This document shows positions 1 to 8,697 of a DNA stretch of 48,235 nucleotides, piece by piece; the first letter of the stretch is position 1; every line of letters starts with the position of its first letter. The position numbers and the translations under genes were made by a program. The stretch comes from an uncultured Prevotella sp. (GTDB lineage: Bacteria; Bacteroidota; Bacteroidia; Bacteroidales; Bacteroidaceae), in assembly GCA_900557035.1 (NCBI GenBank), contig USRA01000007.1, positions 1-48,235 of the forward strand, in the 5' to 3' direction. Below the pieces are notes generated by a model. The model saw only the letters and a program-made list of their open reading frames with translations, did not search any database and was not told the origin of the DNA.

Positions 1-9
1 TCATCAGAA

Positions 10-35
10 GTAGGTATTCGCACCAAAATACCTAC
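10..35. other. Small hairpin downstream of the thioredoxin lipoprotein gene
   Basis: A 9-bp inverted repeat (GTAGGTATT / AATACCTAC) with an 8-nt loop lies about 45 bp beyond the stop of the minus-strand thioredoxin lipoprotein gene. It could end that operon, but no T-run follows on the minus strand, so it is only a candidate terminator. Confidence 0.3.
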
Positions 36-80
36 TTATAGGTAAGAAGAAAAGGTATGGAATATTCCTTTAAGGCCTCT

Positions 81-623
81 TTACTTTTTCATCATTTTCC
101 CGATAATCTTCTCAAAATCTTCCTTCTGCATGGCTCCCATCTGTATGGTGGGATTGCCCTTCAGCGGGATGAAGAGGAAGGTAGGGATACTGCGGATGCC
201 GAAGACGGAAGCCAGTTCGGGTTCCTGGTCGATATCCACCTTATAGAAATCTATCTTGCCGGCATATTTCCCGGCAAGAGATTCTACCACGGGAGCCATC
301 ATCTTGCAAGGACCACACCAGGTGGTGTAGAAATCGATGACGGCAGGACGGGAACCGGCGAACACCCATTCTTCCGGATGAGACTCGTAATCCATAATCT
401 TCTTCCTAAAATCGGAAGCGGTAAGGGAATGTACCTTTCCATCAGAAGCAGACTGCTTACTACTGCCAGCTACTGACTGATCTGCCTTCTCTGCCCCAGC
501 CTTACTCTCTGATTCAACACGAGAAGGTAGCCCCTTTGAGCTGCCTTCCTGTTTCTTGTTATTTTGAGAACATCCCATAACGGCTAGAGCCATCATGGCA
601 TATAAACAAACGTTTTTCTTCAT
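81..623 (-). CDS. Thioredoxin-fold lipoprotein
   Basis: 180 residues. A short signal peptide ends in a lipobox (VMGC, Cys18), so the protein should be lipid-anchored. A linker rich in Ser, Lys and Glu runs to about residue 65 and is followed by a thioredoxin domain with the active site WCGPC at residues 102-106 and the cis-proline motif RSIPTF. It would act as a dithiol-disulfide oxidoreductase in the envelope. The residues after the lipid Cys (SQNNKK) lack the acidic run that often marks surface export in this phylum, so a periplasm-facing position is more likely. It is the last gene of a three-gene minus-strand operon, 17 bp after the serine hydrolase. Its redox partner is not visible here. 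Confidence 0.9.
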   Translation of the reverse strand: MKKNVCLYAMMALAVMGCSQNNKKQEGSSKGLPSRVESESKAGAEKADQSVAGSSKQSASDGKVHSLTASDFRKKIMDYESHPEEWVFAGSRPAVIDFYTTWCGPCKMMAPVVESLAGKYAGKIDFYKVDIDQEPELASVFGIRSIPTFLFIPLKGNPTIQMGAMQKEDFEKIIGKMMKK

Positions 624-640
624 CTAATCTTTCCTTAAAA

Positions 641-2050
641 TTAATAAGCCAAATCGATTGAAACAGGATATACTCGACATGGATCGAAGTATTCCGCACA
701 ACTGTTTACCATTGCCTGCAAATCTGCCTTGGCAATGCCATGGAATACCTGCTTGCCGTTTACCGTGATGGTTACAGGCTCATTGAGGTTGACCAACTGG
801 TCATTGAGATAAACTCTCAGCTTGCCACCTGTGGCAGGAGAATAGCTGCGGTTGAACTTCAGGTCAATACCCCACTGCTTATCCTTCAAGATAGTGGTGT
901 AATCCACATTGCTCACCTTGATGGAAACCACGTTCTTGTCGATATCCATCTCGTAGTAGGTTCTCTGCTCTGATGGGCGAGCCAGCACCTGCAGGTTGTA
1001 GAAACCCGAACGGTGTCTGCCATCCATCTCGAAATCCTCCCAGAGCACGGTCTTAGGATATGGATTGCGCACAAACTGCTTGAGCCATGGAGTAGTCAGA
1101 CCATAGGTGATATGATGCTGCATACCCGGCAAGAGCTGGATGCGATGACGGAAGATAGGAGTCTTATCTACAGACAATGGGCGAACCAACTGCGCAGAAT
1201 CGAAAGCCACCTGGGTGTACCAGGTCAGGTCGTTGCGATAGAAACCGGTATCGTCAGCACCGGTGAGGAAAGAGAAACCGATATTGGCACAGTTTTCCAC
1301 AGGCGCATTCTTCAAAGGTTCACCACCAGCCATCGGACCCGCTGCAGCCCAATAGTCGGCATAGAAGGAAGCAAGACGCTGACTGCCATAACCACCTTCG
1401 CTGATACCGAATACATAGAGACGATTGGCATCCACCTCATTCTTTACCAGGTTCTGGCGAATCAGCTTCTCGAAAGCATACTGCTTGGAGAGATGCCACC
1501 AGCGATAATATTCACCCTCGTTAGGAATCTGAGGAATGAAATAGATGGAAGGAGAATCCTGGAAGCTCAGACCGAGCTTGATACCATTCGACCACTCATG
1601 GTCCTTAGGTCCCGATCCGTGAACATACAGGAAGAGAGGGAACTTACCATCGGCAGCCACTCCCTTCTTACCATAATAATAAGGCATCACCGCATTTGGC
1701 TCCAGACACTGAGGCAGATTCCAGGAGCTGTTTTTTGCCAATGTCAGATCTTCAGGTTCTATGAGCTTTTCTTCCTGCAGGTTCTTGTTGGCATCGCACC
1801 AGGCTGTCCATACCATCTTCTGGTAGTTGGCAATATCCTTGCCGTCGATAGCAGCCTGGAGCTTGGTGTCAAGAGGTGTGTTTTTAGAGAATTCCGCCTT
1901 ACCGTCTTTCTCCAATGCTTTCTGCTGCGCTTTGAGCGACTGCATGAAGTAGGCATTCACCTTTTTCTGCAATCCCTGTGACTGCGCCATAGTCTGGGTT
2001 GAGTAGCTTAGTGAGGCAAGCGCCATCACCATGTAAATCATTTTTTTCAT
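641..2050 (-). CDS. Secreted alpha/beta-hydrolase (prolyl-oligopeptidase or esterase type)
   Basis: 469 residues with a signal peptide ending near MAQ (residue 23). The hydrolase core shows an HGSG oxyanion-type motif at 144-147 and the nucleophile elbow GISEGG with Ser217, followed by GPMAGG. A His-rich stretch (PGMQHH) near residue 310 may supply the catalytic His. The roughly 130 residues after it probably form a beta-sandwich accessory domain. The fold suggests an esterase or peptidase acting in the periplasm or outside the cell; the substrate cannot be read from sequence. It lies 25 bp after the SIMPL gene and 17 bp before the thioredoxin lipoprotein gene, which points to one operon. Confidence 0.75.
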   Translation of the reverse strand: MKKMIYMVMALASLSYSTQTMAQSQGLQKKVNAYFMQSLKAQQKALEKDGKAEFSKNTPLDTKLQAAIDGKDIANYQKMVWTAWCDANKNLQEEKLIEPEDLTLAKNSSWNLPQCLEPNAVMPYYYGKKGVAADGKFPLFLYVHGSGPKDHEWSNGIKLGLSFQDSPSIYFIPQIPNEGEYYRWWHLSKQYAFEKLIRQNLVKNEVDANRLYVFGISEGGYGSQRLASFYADYWAAAGPMAGGEPLKNAPVENCANIGFSFLTGADDTGFYRNDLTWYTQVAFDSAQLVRPLSVDKTPIFRHRIQLLPGMQHHITYGLTTPWLKQFVRNPYPKTVLWEDFEMDGRHRSGFYNLQVLARPSEQRTYYEMDIDKNVVSIKVSNVDYTTILKDKQWGIDLKFNRSYSPATGGKLRVYLNDQLVNLNEPVTITVNGKQVFHGIAKADLQAMVNSCAEYFDPCRVYPVSIDLAY

Positions 2051-2075
2051 TTCGTACTATATATTTATTTAATTA

Positions 2076-2783
2076 CTAGTCTTTCAAAGAATAGGTAACC
2101 GTAGTCACTACCCTCACCTTTTTAATATAAGGTGTATTGGAATCTCTATCCTCTATCGAGAATTGCCCTTGGTCAGCGTTCATGATCTTATCAATCTTGC
2201 TCTTGCTGTTTTCGGCAAACTGAGCAGCTGTCTTCTCGGCATTCTCAATTGCCTCCTGCATCATCTTCGGCTTCATCTCGCGGAAAGCCACATACTCGTA
2301 CTTCACCGGATTCTCGTAGCCACCATCCACGATGGCCACACCTTTCTGAAGCAGGTCACCCTGTCGGGCGATGATGCCACGAACCACCTTCACATTCCGG
2401 GAAGTCACGGTGATGATCGACGTGATGTTGTAACGGTAAGGCTGACGGTTTTCGCCATATCGCTCAGCATTGAGGTCGATGACCACAGGGGCATTGACAT
2501 TGATTTCATTTGCCTTCACTCCATTTGCCAGCAGGAACTGGCGGATGGTGCTGGTGGTAGCGTTGATCTTCTTATAGAGCTGCGGCAAGTCGTTGCCAAT
2601 CTCCTTGGAAACGATAGGCCATGTCACCTTATCAGCCTCAACTTCCTTTTCTGCCAATCCTTTCACCACCACTTTGCGGTCTTTGGCAATCACACTTTCA
2701 AGTCCAGACTTGACACAAAATCCAAGCACGATAATGCCTATGGCTAAGATCACTGCTTGCTTGATACCTGTATTGACATTCAT
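2076..2783 (-). CDS. SIMPL domain (DUF541) envelope protein
   Basis: 235 residues from the chosen start. One N-terminal membrane segment or uncleaved signal (about residues 8-26) precedes a SIMPL domain beginning VVVKGLAEKEVEADKV. Proteins of this family are envelope-located and of poorly defined function. An upstream in-frame ATG at 2855 would add 24 residues. I prefer 2783 because GGAGGA sits 7 nt before it and a TAnnTTTG promoter element lies inside the longer reading. First gene of the operon with the serine hydrolase and the thioredoxin lipoprotein. Confidence 0.85.
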   Translation of the reverse strand: MNVNTGIKQAVILAIGIIVLGFCVKSGLESVIAKDRKVVVKGLAEKEVEADKVTWPIVSKEIGNDLPQLYKKINATTSTIRQFLLANGVKANEINVNAPVVIDLNAERYGENRQPYRYNITSIITVTSRNVKVVRGIIARQGDLLQKGVAIVDGGYENPVKYEYVAFREMKPKMMQEAIENAEKTAAQFAENSKSKIDKIMNADQGQFSIEDRDSNTPYIKKVRVVTTVTYSLKD

Positions 2784-2824
2784 AATAAGTCCTCCATTTA
2801 TTAAGTTTAAAATGCTTACGAGGG

Positions 2825-2832
2825 CAAAGATA
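2825..2832 (-). promoter_or_regulatory. Promoter -7 element (TATCTTTG) of the SIMPL operon
   Basis: Exact match to the Bacteroidota -7 consensus TAnnTTTG on the minus strand, about 40 bp before the start at 2783. No clear TTG is found about 20 bp upstream of it. Confidence 0.5.
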
Positions 2833-2996
2833 AGCAAAAAGATGATAGCAGCCATCTTTTTTAATCTTTTTTATGTTCTAATCTTAACCAGGCAAGAAAG
2901 ATATGTTAAATCTTCTATACAAACGATACAACCTATTGATTTTTTCACTATCTTTATCCCGTTAAAATGATGTATAACCTTTAAAAACATAACATC

Positions 2997-4103
2997 ATGA
3001 AAATAGGTATTCCAAAAGAAATCAAGAATAATGAGAATCGTGTGGGAATGACTCCTGCTGGTGTAGCTGAATTCATTCGACATGGACACGAAGTGATGGT
3101 GCAGCATACCGCCGGCGAGAACAGTGGTTTTGCTGATGAAGAGTATGTGAAGGTAGGAGCCAGAATCCTGCCCGACATCCAGAGTGTGTATCGCGAGGCT
3201 GAGATGATTATCAAGGTGAAGGAACCTATCGCCGAGGAATATCCACTCATCCATCAGGACCAGCTTGTTTTTACTTATTTCCATTTAGCCTGCGACAGAG
3301 AGCTCACCGATGCCATGATCAAGAGCGGCGCTATCTGCCTGGCTTACGAAACGGTAGAAACCGACAACCATCATCTGCCACTGCTCATTCCGATGAGTGA
3401 GGTAGCAGGAAGAATGGCGATTATCAATGGTGCCTACTATCTGCAGAAGACCAAGGGCGGTAAGGGTAAGCTGATTAGCGGTGTGCCGGGCGTGAACCGG
3501 GCGAAGGTTCTCGTTCTGGGCGGTGGAACCGTGGGAGAAGCTGCAGCAAGAATGGCAACAGGATTGGGCGCTGATGTGTGGATTACCGATATCAGCCTGC
3601 CTCGTCTTCGCCAGTTGGAGATGGAATTGCCTATCAATGCGCACACCCTCTATTCCAACGAGCACAATATCCGAAAGGAATTGCCAGATGTAGATATCGT
3701 AGTAGGCAGTGTACTCGTTCCGGGCGACAAGGCTCCACACCTGATTACCAGGGACATGCTGAAGCTGATGGAACCAGGCACCGTGCTGGTGGATGTGGCT
3801 ATCGACCAGGGAGGATGCTTCGAGACCTCTCATCCAACCACCCACTCCAATCCGATATTTATGGTAGATGGCATTGTGCATTATGCCGTAGCCAACATTC
3901 CAGGAGCCGTGCCTCATACCTCTACCATCGCCCTGACCAATGCCACCCTGAAGTATGCCCTCGCTCTTGCCGACAAGGGATGGCGAAAGGCATGCAAGGA
4001 AGACAAGGCTTTGTATCGGGGATTGAACATCGTGAATGGCAAGGTAGTTTTCAAGGCGGTTGCCGATGTCTTCGGATTGGAATACGAAGAAATGGTATTA
4101 TAG
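2997..4103 (+). CDS. ald: Alanine dehydrogenase
   Basis: 368 residues, full length for the family. Catalyses reversible NAD-dependent deamination of L-alanine to pyruvate and ammonia in the cytoplasm. The start MKIGIPKEIKNNENRVG is diagnostic, followed by the KVKEP and FTYFHLA substrate-site motifs and a Rossmann segment LGGGTVGEAAARMA. Near the C-terminus VDVAIDQGGCFETS and the ANIPGAVPHTST loop match alanine dehydrogenases. The closest relatives, transhydrogenase alpha subunits, are longer and have an extra membrane part. Single-gene unit, divergent from the SIMPL operon and followed by a hairpin. Confidence 0.95.
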   Translation: MKIGIPKEIKNNENRVGMTPAGVAEFIRHGHEVMVQHTAGENSGFADEEYVKVGARILPDIQSVYREAEMIIKVKEPIAEEYPLIHQDQLVFTYFHLACDRELTDAMIKSGAICLAYETVETDNHHLPLLIPMSEVAGRMAIINGAYYLQKTKGGKGKLISGVPGVNRAKVLVLGGGTVGEAAARMATGLGADVWITDISLPRLRQLEMELPINAHTLYSNEHNIRKELPDVDIVVGSVLVPGDKAPHLITRDMLKLMEPGTVLVDVAIDQGGCFETSHPTTHSNPIFMVDGIVHYAVANIPGAVPHTSTIALTNATLKYALALADKGWRKACKEDKALYRGLNIVNGKVVFKAVADVFGLEYEEMVL

Positions 4104-4133
4104 GAGATCGCATTATAAATTCATAAAACATAG

Positions 4134-4167
4134 CTTTCAAGCCCATGGAATCCGATGGGCTTGAAAG
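4134..4167 (+). terminator. Terminator-like hairpin after ald
   Basis: Perfect 12-bp stem (CTTTCAAGCCCA / TGGGCTTGAAAG) with a 10-nt loop, 30 bp after the ald stop. The downstream tract is only weakly T-rich, so termination strength is uncertain. Confidence 0.55.
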
Positions 4168-4258
4168 TTATGATGTTTTCTGTGGGTCTTTCCAATGATA
4201 AAATATGCTAAAAGAGCTTACTTCATCAACAAAAGGATATTTTTTCTTTAGGTAACTC

Positions 4259-4289
4259 TTGGATATATAACAAAAAAGCCTTATCTTTG
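4259..4289 (+). promoter_or_regulatory. Promoter of the NhaC-type antiporter gene
   Basis: The -7 element TATCTTTG is at 4282-4289, with TTG at 4259-4261 separated by 20 bp, the normal Bacteroidota arrangement. The leader is about 45 nt. Confidence 0.6.
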
Positions 4290-4340
4290 CATAAGATAAG
4301 CTGCTTCTCAGCAAAATATTTCTAACCCAAAAACAATAAA

Positions 4341-5969
4341 ATGGAGTACAACATGATTGGGACCGCATGGTCGTTACTACCTCCTATCGTCGCCATCGCT
4401 CTAGCGCTGAAGACGAAAGAGGTCTATTCTTCTCTTTTTATCGGTATCATTCTGGGTGCCGTTCAATATTGCATTTCGATGGGAACAGGTTTCGACGGAT
4501 TCCTCGTTCATCTGACCAACCACACCGTAGGTGAAGGCGATGACGCCAAGGCATACGGTTTGATACATTGCCTTTCCGACCCTTGGAACGTGGGCATTCT
4601 GGTTTTTCTGGTGGTGTTGGGAAGCATCGTTTCACTGATGAACAAGGCGGGTGGTTCTGCGGCTTTCGGCCGATGGGCTTCCAAGCACGTGAAGTCGAAG
4701 ATTGGTGTGCAGGTAGCCACCATACTGCTCGGCATTCTGATATTCATCGATGATTACTTCAACTGCCTTACCGTGGGTTCGGTGATGCGCCCTATCGCAG
4801 TGCGCAACGGCGTAACCAAGGAGAAACTTGCCTATCTCATCGACTCCACCGCAGCACCAGTCTGCATCATCTCCCCAATCTCCAGTTGGGCAGCAGCAGT
4901 ATCGGGCTTCGTATCTGGAGGCGAAAACGGACTGGCACTTTTCTGCAAGGCGATACCTTATAATTTCTACGCCTTCTTCACCATTCTCTTTATGCTGGGC
5001 ATCGTGATCTTGGGCTTCGACTTCAAGGCGATGAGCAAGTATGATGCAAGACTGAAGGAATGGTATGAGCGCACCAACGGAGGAAAGCTCGACGAGGTGA
5101 GCGATACCAAGCTGCAGATCGTGGAGCATGGTGTGGGAGCGAAGCAGGAAGAATCATCCAAGAGCAAAGGCTCTGTGAGCGACCTTGTGATTCCAATCAT
5201 CATGTTGATTATCTTCTGTATGGCAGGCATGGTTTATTCGGGAGGCTTCTTCGATGCCAGCAATGCCAACTATATGAACTTCGTAGATTCCTTTGCAGGA
5301 AGCAATGCCTCTATAGGTCTGGTGATTGGTTCATTGGCAGCCTTGATTCTGACCATTCTGATGTTTACGGTTCGCAAGACCTTACCGTTCGATGAAGGGA
5401 TGAGTAGTCTGATCAAGGGATTCGAGGCAATGGTACCAGCCATTCTGATTCTTACCCTGGCATGGACTCTGAAGAGTATGACCGACTCGCTGGGAGCAGC
5501 AGAATATGTATCTACTGTGGTGGCAAGCAGTGCTTCAGAACTTCAGATGCTTTTGCCAGCCATCATCTTCCTGGTTGCAGCCTTCCTGGCTTTTGCCACA
5601 GGTACATCCTGGGGAACCTTCGGTATCCTGATACCTATCTGTATCGCAGTATTCCCAGGAGCCGACCCATTGCGCATCATTTCCATCTCTGCCTGCATGG
5701 CTGGTGCTGTCTGTGGCGACCATATTTCACCTATCAGCGATACCACCATTATGGCAAGTGCCGGAGCCGAGTGCAAGCATGTACACCATGTTTCATCTCA
5801 GTTGCCATACGCGCTTACAGTAGCTGCTGTAAGCTTCCTGACATTCATCGTGGCAGGTTTCACCCATACGCTGGGAATGGTAACAAGTGCCATCATTTCG
5901 TGGATATTCGGTGTGGCGATGCTTGGTTTTGCTTTATTTTATCTAAACAATAGGTCGAAAGTAAAATAA
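4341..5969 (+). CDS. NhaC-family Na+/H+ antiporter
   Basis: 542 residues with about a dozen hydrophobic membrane segments and a central hydrophilic loop (roughly residues 230-280, Lys/Glu/Ser rich). Motifs such as LIFIDDYFNCLTVGSVMRP, a conserved acidic pair inside a membrane helix, and CGDHISPISDTTIMAS near the C-terminus are typical of NhaC/MleN-type carriers. The expected role is sodium extrusion in exchange for protons at the inner membrane. Related carriers swap organic acids or amino acids, so the substrate is an inference. Monocistronic, with its own promoter. Confidence 0.85.
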   Translation: MEYNMIGTAWSLLPPIVAIALALKTKEVYSSLFIGIILGAVQYCISMGTGFDGFLVHLTNHTVGEGDDAKAYGLIHCLSDPWNVGILVFLVVLGSIVSLMNKAGGSAAFGRWASKHVKSKIGVQVATILLGILIFIDDYFNCLTVGSVMRPIAVRNGVTKEKLAYLIDSTAAPVCIISPISSWAAAVSGFVSGGENGLALFCKAIPYNFYAFFTILFMLGIVILGFDFKAMSKYDARLKEWYERTNGGKLDEVSDTKLQIVEHGVGAKQEESSKSKGSVSDLVIPIIMLIIFCMAGMVYSGGFFDASNANYMNFVDSFAGSNASIGLVIGSLAALILTILMFTVRKTLPFDEGMSSLIKGFEAMVPAILILTLAWTLKSMTDSLGAAEYVSTVVASSASELQMLLPAIIFLVAAFLAFATGTSWGTFGILIPICIAVFPGADPLRIISISACMAGAVCGDHISPISDTTIMASAGAECKHVHHVSSQLPYALTVAAVSFLTFIVAGFTHTLGMVTSAIISWIFGVAMLGFALFYLNNRSKVK

Positions 5970-5981
5970 ACCTTAATTTTC

Positions 5982-6012
5982 TTGCATAATTAGGAACTTT
6001 TCAATATCTTTG
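5982..6012 (+). promoter_or_regulatory. Promoter of the rubrerythrin gene
   Basis: TTG at 5982-5984 and TATCTTTG at 6005-6012, spacer 20 bp. A strong Bacteroidota-type promoter 50 bp before the start codon. Confidence 0.65.
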
Positions 6013-6062
6013 CAAAAGAAAAATAATAAAGAACATATTAATAACATAACACAGAATACATT

Positions 6063-6605
6063 ATGAAGGAATTAAAAGGAACAAAAACAGAGAAGAACCT
6101 TCAGGAGGCTTTCGCTGGTGAATCACAGGCTCGTAACAAATATACATATTTTGCAAGTAAGGCTAAGAAGGACGGTTATGTTCAGATAGCTAACATCTTT
6201 GAAGAGACTGCTGCCAACGAGAAGGAGCACGCTAAGTTGTGGTTCAAGTACCTGGAGGGCGGTGCTATCCAGGATACAGAGAAGAACCTGGAGGCTGCTG
6301 CCAATGGCGAGCACGACGAGTGGACCGAAATGTATCCACGCATGGCAAAGGAAGCTCGCGAGGAAGGCTTCGAGGAGATTGCAATCAAGTTTGAGATGGT
6401 GGCTGAAATCGAGAAGCACCACGAGGAGCGTTATCGCAAACTCTTGAAGAACGTGCAGGACAAGCTCGTCTTCTCTCGTGATGGCGACTGCATCTGGCAG
6501 TGCTCTAACTGCGGTCATATCGTAGTAGGCAAGCAGGCTCCAGAGGTTTGCCCAGTCTGCAACCACCCACAGAGCTACTTCCAGATTGAGGCTCAGAACT
6601 ACTAA
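6063..6605 (+). CDS. rbr: Rubrerythrin
   Basis: 180 residues. The N-terminal ferritin-like four-helix domain carries the diiron ligands (Glu20 in FAGESQAR, Glu53 and His56 in NEKEH, and the Glu/His group at 115-120 in EIEKHHEE). The C-terminal rubredoxin domain has the two CxxC pairs Cys147/Cys150 and Cys163/Cys166. Rubrerythrin reduces hydrogen peroxide in the cytoplasm of anaerobes using electrons from NADH through rubredoxin-type partners. It stands alone between a clear promoter and a clear terminator, consistent with high separate expression. Confidence 0.97.
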   Translation: MKELKGTKTEKNLQEAFAGESQARNKYTYFASKAKKDGYVQIANIFEETAANEKEHAKLWFKYLEGGAIQDTEKNLEAAANGEHDEWTEMYPRMAKEAREEGFEEIAIKFEMVAEIEKHHEERYRKLLKNVQDKLVFSRDGDCIWQCSNCGHIVVGKQAPEVCPVCNHPQSYFQIEAQNY

Positions 6606-6688
6606 GATTCTATTATAGGAAATTGAACGATAGGATAGGATTATAACATAGAACCTATCATATAGAAGAGTTCCTATAGAACCAGATA

Positions 6689-6728
6689 AAAATCCCCTGA
6701 TGCAATGAGACATGTATCAGGGGATTTT
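6689..6728. terminator. Bidirectional terminator between rubrerythrin and the nuclease gene
   Basis: 13-bp perfect stem (AAAATCCCCTGAT / ATCAGGGGATTTT) with a 14-nt loop, with T-tract character on both strands. It sits between two convergent genes and can serve both. Confidence 0.85.
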
Positions 6729-6731
6729 CTT

Positions 6732-7520
6732 TTACCACTGGTTGATATCAGCTTTTGCCTCTATCTTTTTCTCGATGTTATCAGGAAGTTTGGAGAAGAA
6801 GTCGTAGCCGGTGATACGCTCCACCTCATCTACCGAGTTGACGAAGTCTTTTTTCTGCAGTCCGGTAGCTCCCTGGTTGCGACAGATAAAGCCGATGGCT
6901 TGCTGATTCTTGCCGGTGCGGAGGATAACCTTGAAGAAAGCATCAGGCACCACCACCTTGTTCTTACCCAGTTTGCGATGCTGCTTATTCAGGAATATCG
7001 GACCGCAAACGATATAAACCTTGCCATATTTCTTAGCCCAGGTACGGCATTGTTGTTCGATACTATTCCAGATTCCTGCATTCAGGGCATGAGTCTGAGG
7101 ACACATATTGGTCATCAGGAAGCATTCGTCCATAGCCTTCTGATTCCACTTGTTATCGCCAGCCGGACAGAGATGTCCTCTATCATAACCGCTGTTGTAG
7201 TAATCTGCCTTTGTTCCCTTAGGAGATGGCATATCCATATCATCCTCAAAGTCGCCACGCTTCAACTTTCCTAAAGCATGAGCACGGGTCAATGACCATG
7301 CCACCCAGTTAGACTGACGGGTATCATGATTATATGAAACGGTATAGGCAAAACGCTTTCTGATGGTTTGCGATACCTTTTTCTTTGAAACCGGGATTTC
7401 CATTCCCGGTGCATCCCCCTGTGCAGCTGGCACCATAGAGGATGAAAAGCCCAAAATAGAGAGCAGTGCGATGGCTCCTGCCAGCACCCAGCCTCTCATT
7501 TTCTTATTGAATTGAATCAT
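6732..7520 (-). CDS. Secreted DNA/RNA non-specific endonuclease
   Basis: 262 residues from the ATG at 7520; the longer reading begins with GTG and adds only 14 residues before the signal sequence. A hydrophobic signal segment covers about residues 8-30. The NUC family active site is intact: DRGH at 113-116, the metal-ligand Asn147 region (NMCPQTHALN) and Glu155. It would cut DNA and RNA outside the cytoplasm, for nutrient salvage or defence against free DNA. It is last in a minus-strand series, about 100 bp after mutY, and converges on rubrerythrin over a shared terminator. Confidence 0.92.
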   Translation of the reverse strand: MIQFNKKMRGWVLAGAIALLSILGFSSSMVPAAQGDAPGMEIPVSKKKVSQTIRKRFAYTVSYNHDTRQSNWVAWSLTRAHALGKLKRGDFEDDMDMPSPKGTKADYYNSGYDRGHLCPAGDNKWNQKAMDECFLMTNMCPQTHALNAGIWNSIEQQCRTWAKKYGKVYIVCGPIFLNKQHRKLGKNKVVVPDAFFKVILRTGKNQQAIGFICRNQGATGLQKKDFVNSVDEVERITGYDFFSKLPDNIEKKIEAKADINQW

Positions 7521-7621
7521 CTTTATTCTATATGAAGAGATTATTATATATTCAAGTTTCACTAGTGAGGGAATTGAGTGATAGCTTGCTTAACTTCACT
7601 TAACTTCCCTATATGCGTATC

Positions 7622-8662
7622 CTATTCTGCAGGATTGATCTTTTCCAGCATGATTTCTATCAGCCTCGGAACCCCATAGTCTTCTATCTCACTTTCCCTG
7701 ATCCAGATGTAATCATCCGGAAGCGGAGGACGACTTTCTGTTTCCAGCAGATAGAAGTCGGCAAGAAGGACGCGATGAGTCAGAACGTGCTTGACATCTT
7801 TAGCCAGCAAAATCGGATTCTTGACGAAAGAAGGCAGTTCCTTGATATCCGAAACATTATAAGGCTCCCATAATCCCTGCCAGATATCTCCTTCTCCACG
7901 GCGATGGATGGCAACCATCGGTTCTGAATTCCCAGCACCATCCGCTGCCGAAGATTTACACCTTATATATATATAGGAGAGATGGCGGGTCTTCACCTTC
8001 ACGGTCTTGTTCTTGACAGGCAGTTCCTCTACCCTGCCGCAACGCAGAGCCTCGCAGGTTTCGGCAAGCGGACAGAGCAGACACTTCGGAGACTGGGGAG
8101 TGCATTGAATCGCACCGAAATCCATCATTCCCTGATTATAGGATGCCGCATCGGAAGCAGGCAAGAGCGATTGTGCCAAAGCAGCAAACTCCTTTTTACC
8201 CTGGGTTGAGTTGATGGGAGTATCGATGCCGAAATATCGGGAAAGCACCCGATAGACATTGCCATCAACCACAGCTGCCGGAATACCGAAAGCAAAGGAA
8301 CCGATGGCAGCAGCGGTATAATCACCTACTCCCTTCAGGGATTTGATACCTTCGAGGGTATTGGGAAAGTCACCGAGAGCCACAATCTGCTTGGCGGCAG
8401 TATGGAGATTGCGGGCACGGGAGTAATACCCCAAGCCCTGCCAGAGTTTCAAGACATCATCCTCGCTGGCAGCAGCCAGGTCTTCTACCTTGGGATAGGT
8501 CTGCATGAACCGTTCCCAATATTCCCAACCTTGGGCTATGCGGGTTTGCTGAAGGATGATTTCGCTCAGCCAGATGGCATAAGAATCCCTGGTTTCGCGC
8601 CAAGGCAGGTCTCTGCCGTTCTCACGAAACCAACGGATAATGACAGCAGAAAAGCTATTCAT
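7622..8662 (-). CDS. mutY: A/G-specific adenine glycosylase MutY
   Basis: 346 residues from ATG 8662; an upstream TTG at 8671 would add three residues but lies in the repeat spacer. Removes adenine mispaired with 8-oxoguanine. The HhH-GPD domain shows catalytic Glu34 (WLSEIILQQTR), the helix-hairpin-helix LKGVGDYTA at 109-117 and Asp133 (VVDGNV). The 4Fe-4S ligands are Cys187, Cys194, Cys197 and Cys203. The C-terminal part (from about 220) is the NUDIX-like 8-oxoG recognition domain. Separated from the upstream MscS gene by exactly 35 bp made of 7-bp units. Confidence 0.96.
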   Translation of the reverse strand: MNSFSAVIIRWFRENGRDLPWRETRDSYAIWLSEIILQQTRIAQGWEYWERFMQTYPKVEDLAAASEDDVLKLWQGLGYYSRARNLHTAAKQIVALGDFPNTLEGIKSLKGVGDYTAAAIGSFAFGIPAAVVDGNVYRVLSRYFGIDTPINSTQGKKEFAALAQSLLPASDAASYNQGMMDFGAIQCTPQSPKCLLCPLAETCEALRCGRVEELPVKNKTVKVKTRHLSYIYIRCKSSAADGAGNSEPMVAIHRRGEGDIWQGLWEPYNVSDIKELPSFVKNPILLAKDVKHVLTHRVLLADFYLLETESRPPLPDDYIWIRESEIEDYGVPRLIEIMLEKINPAE

Positions 8663-8697
8663 AAAGTTCAATGTTCAAATCTCAAAGTTCAAAGTAA
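8663..8697. repeat. Heptamer-repeat spacer between mutY and the MscS gene
   Basis: The 35-bp gap splits into five 7-bp units: AAAGTTC, AATGTTC, AAATCTC, AAAGTTC, AAAGTAA. The units fill the gap from the mutY start codon to the stop codon of the next gene without remainder. Confidence 0.7.

Noticed and set aside
4168..4368. Small minus-strand frame before the antiporter gene
   Set aside because: It overlaps the promoter and start of the NhaC-type gene and shows no family resemblance.
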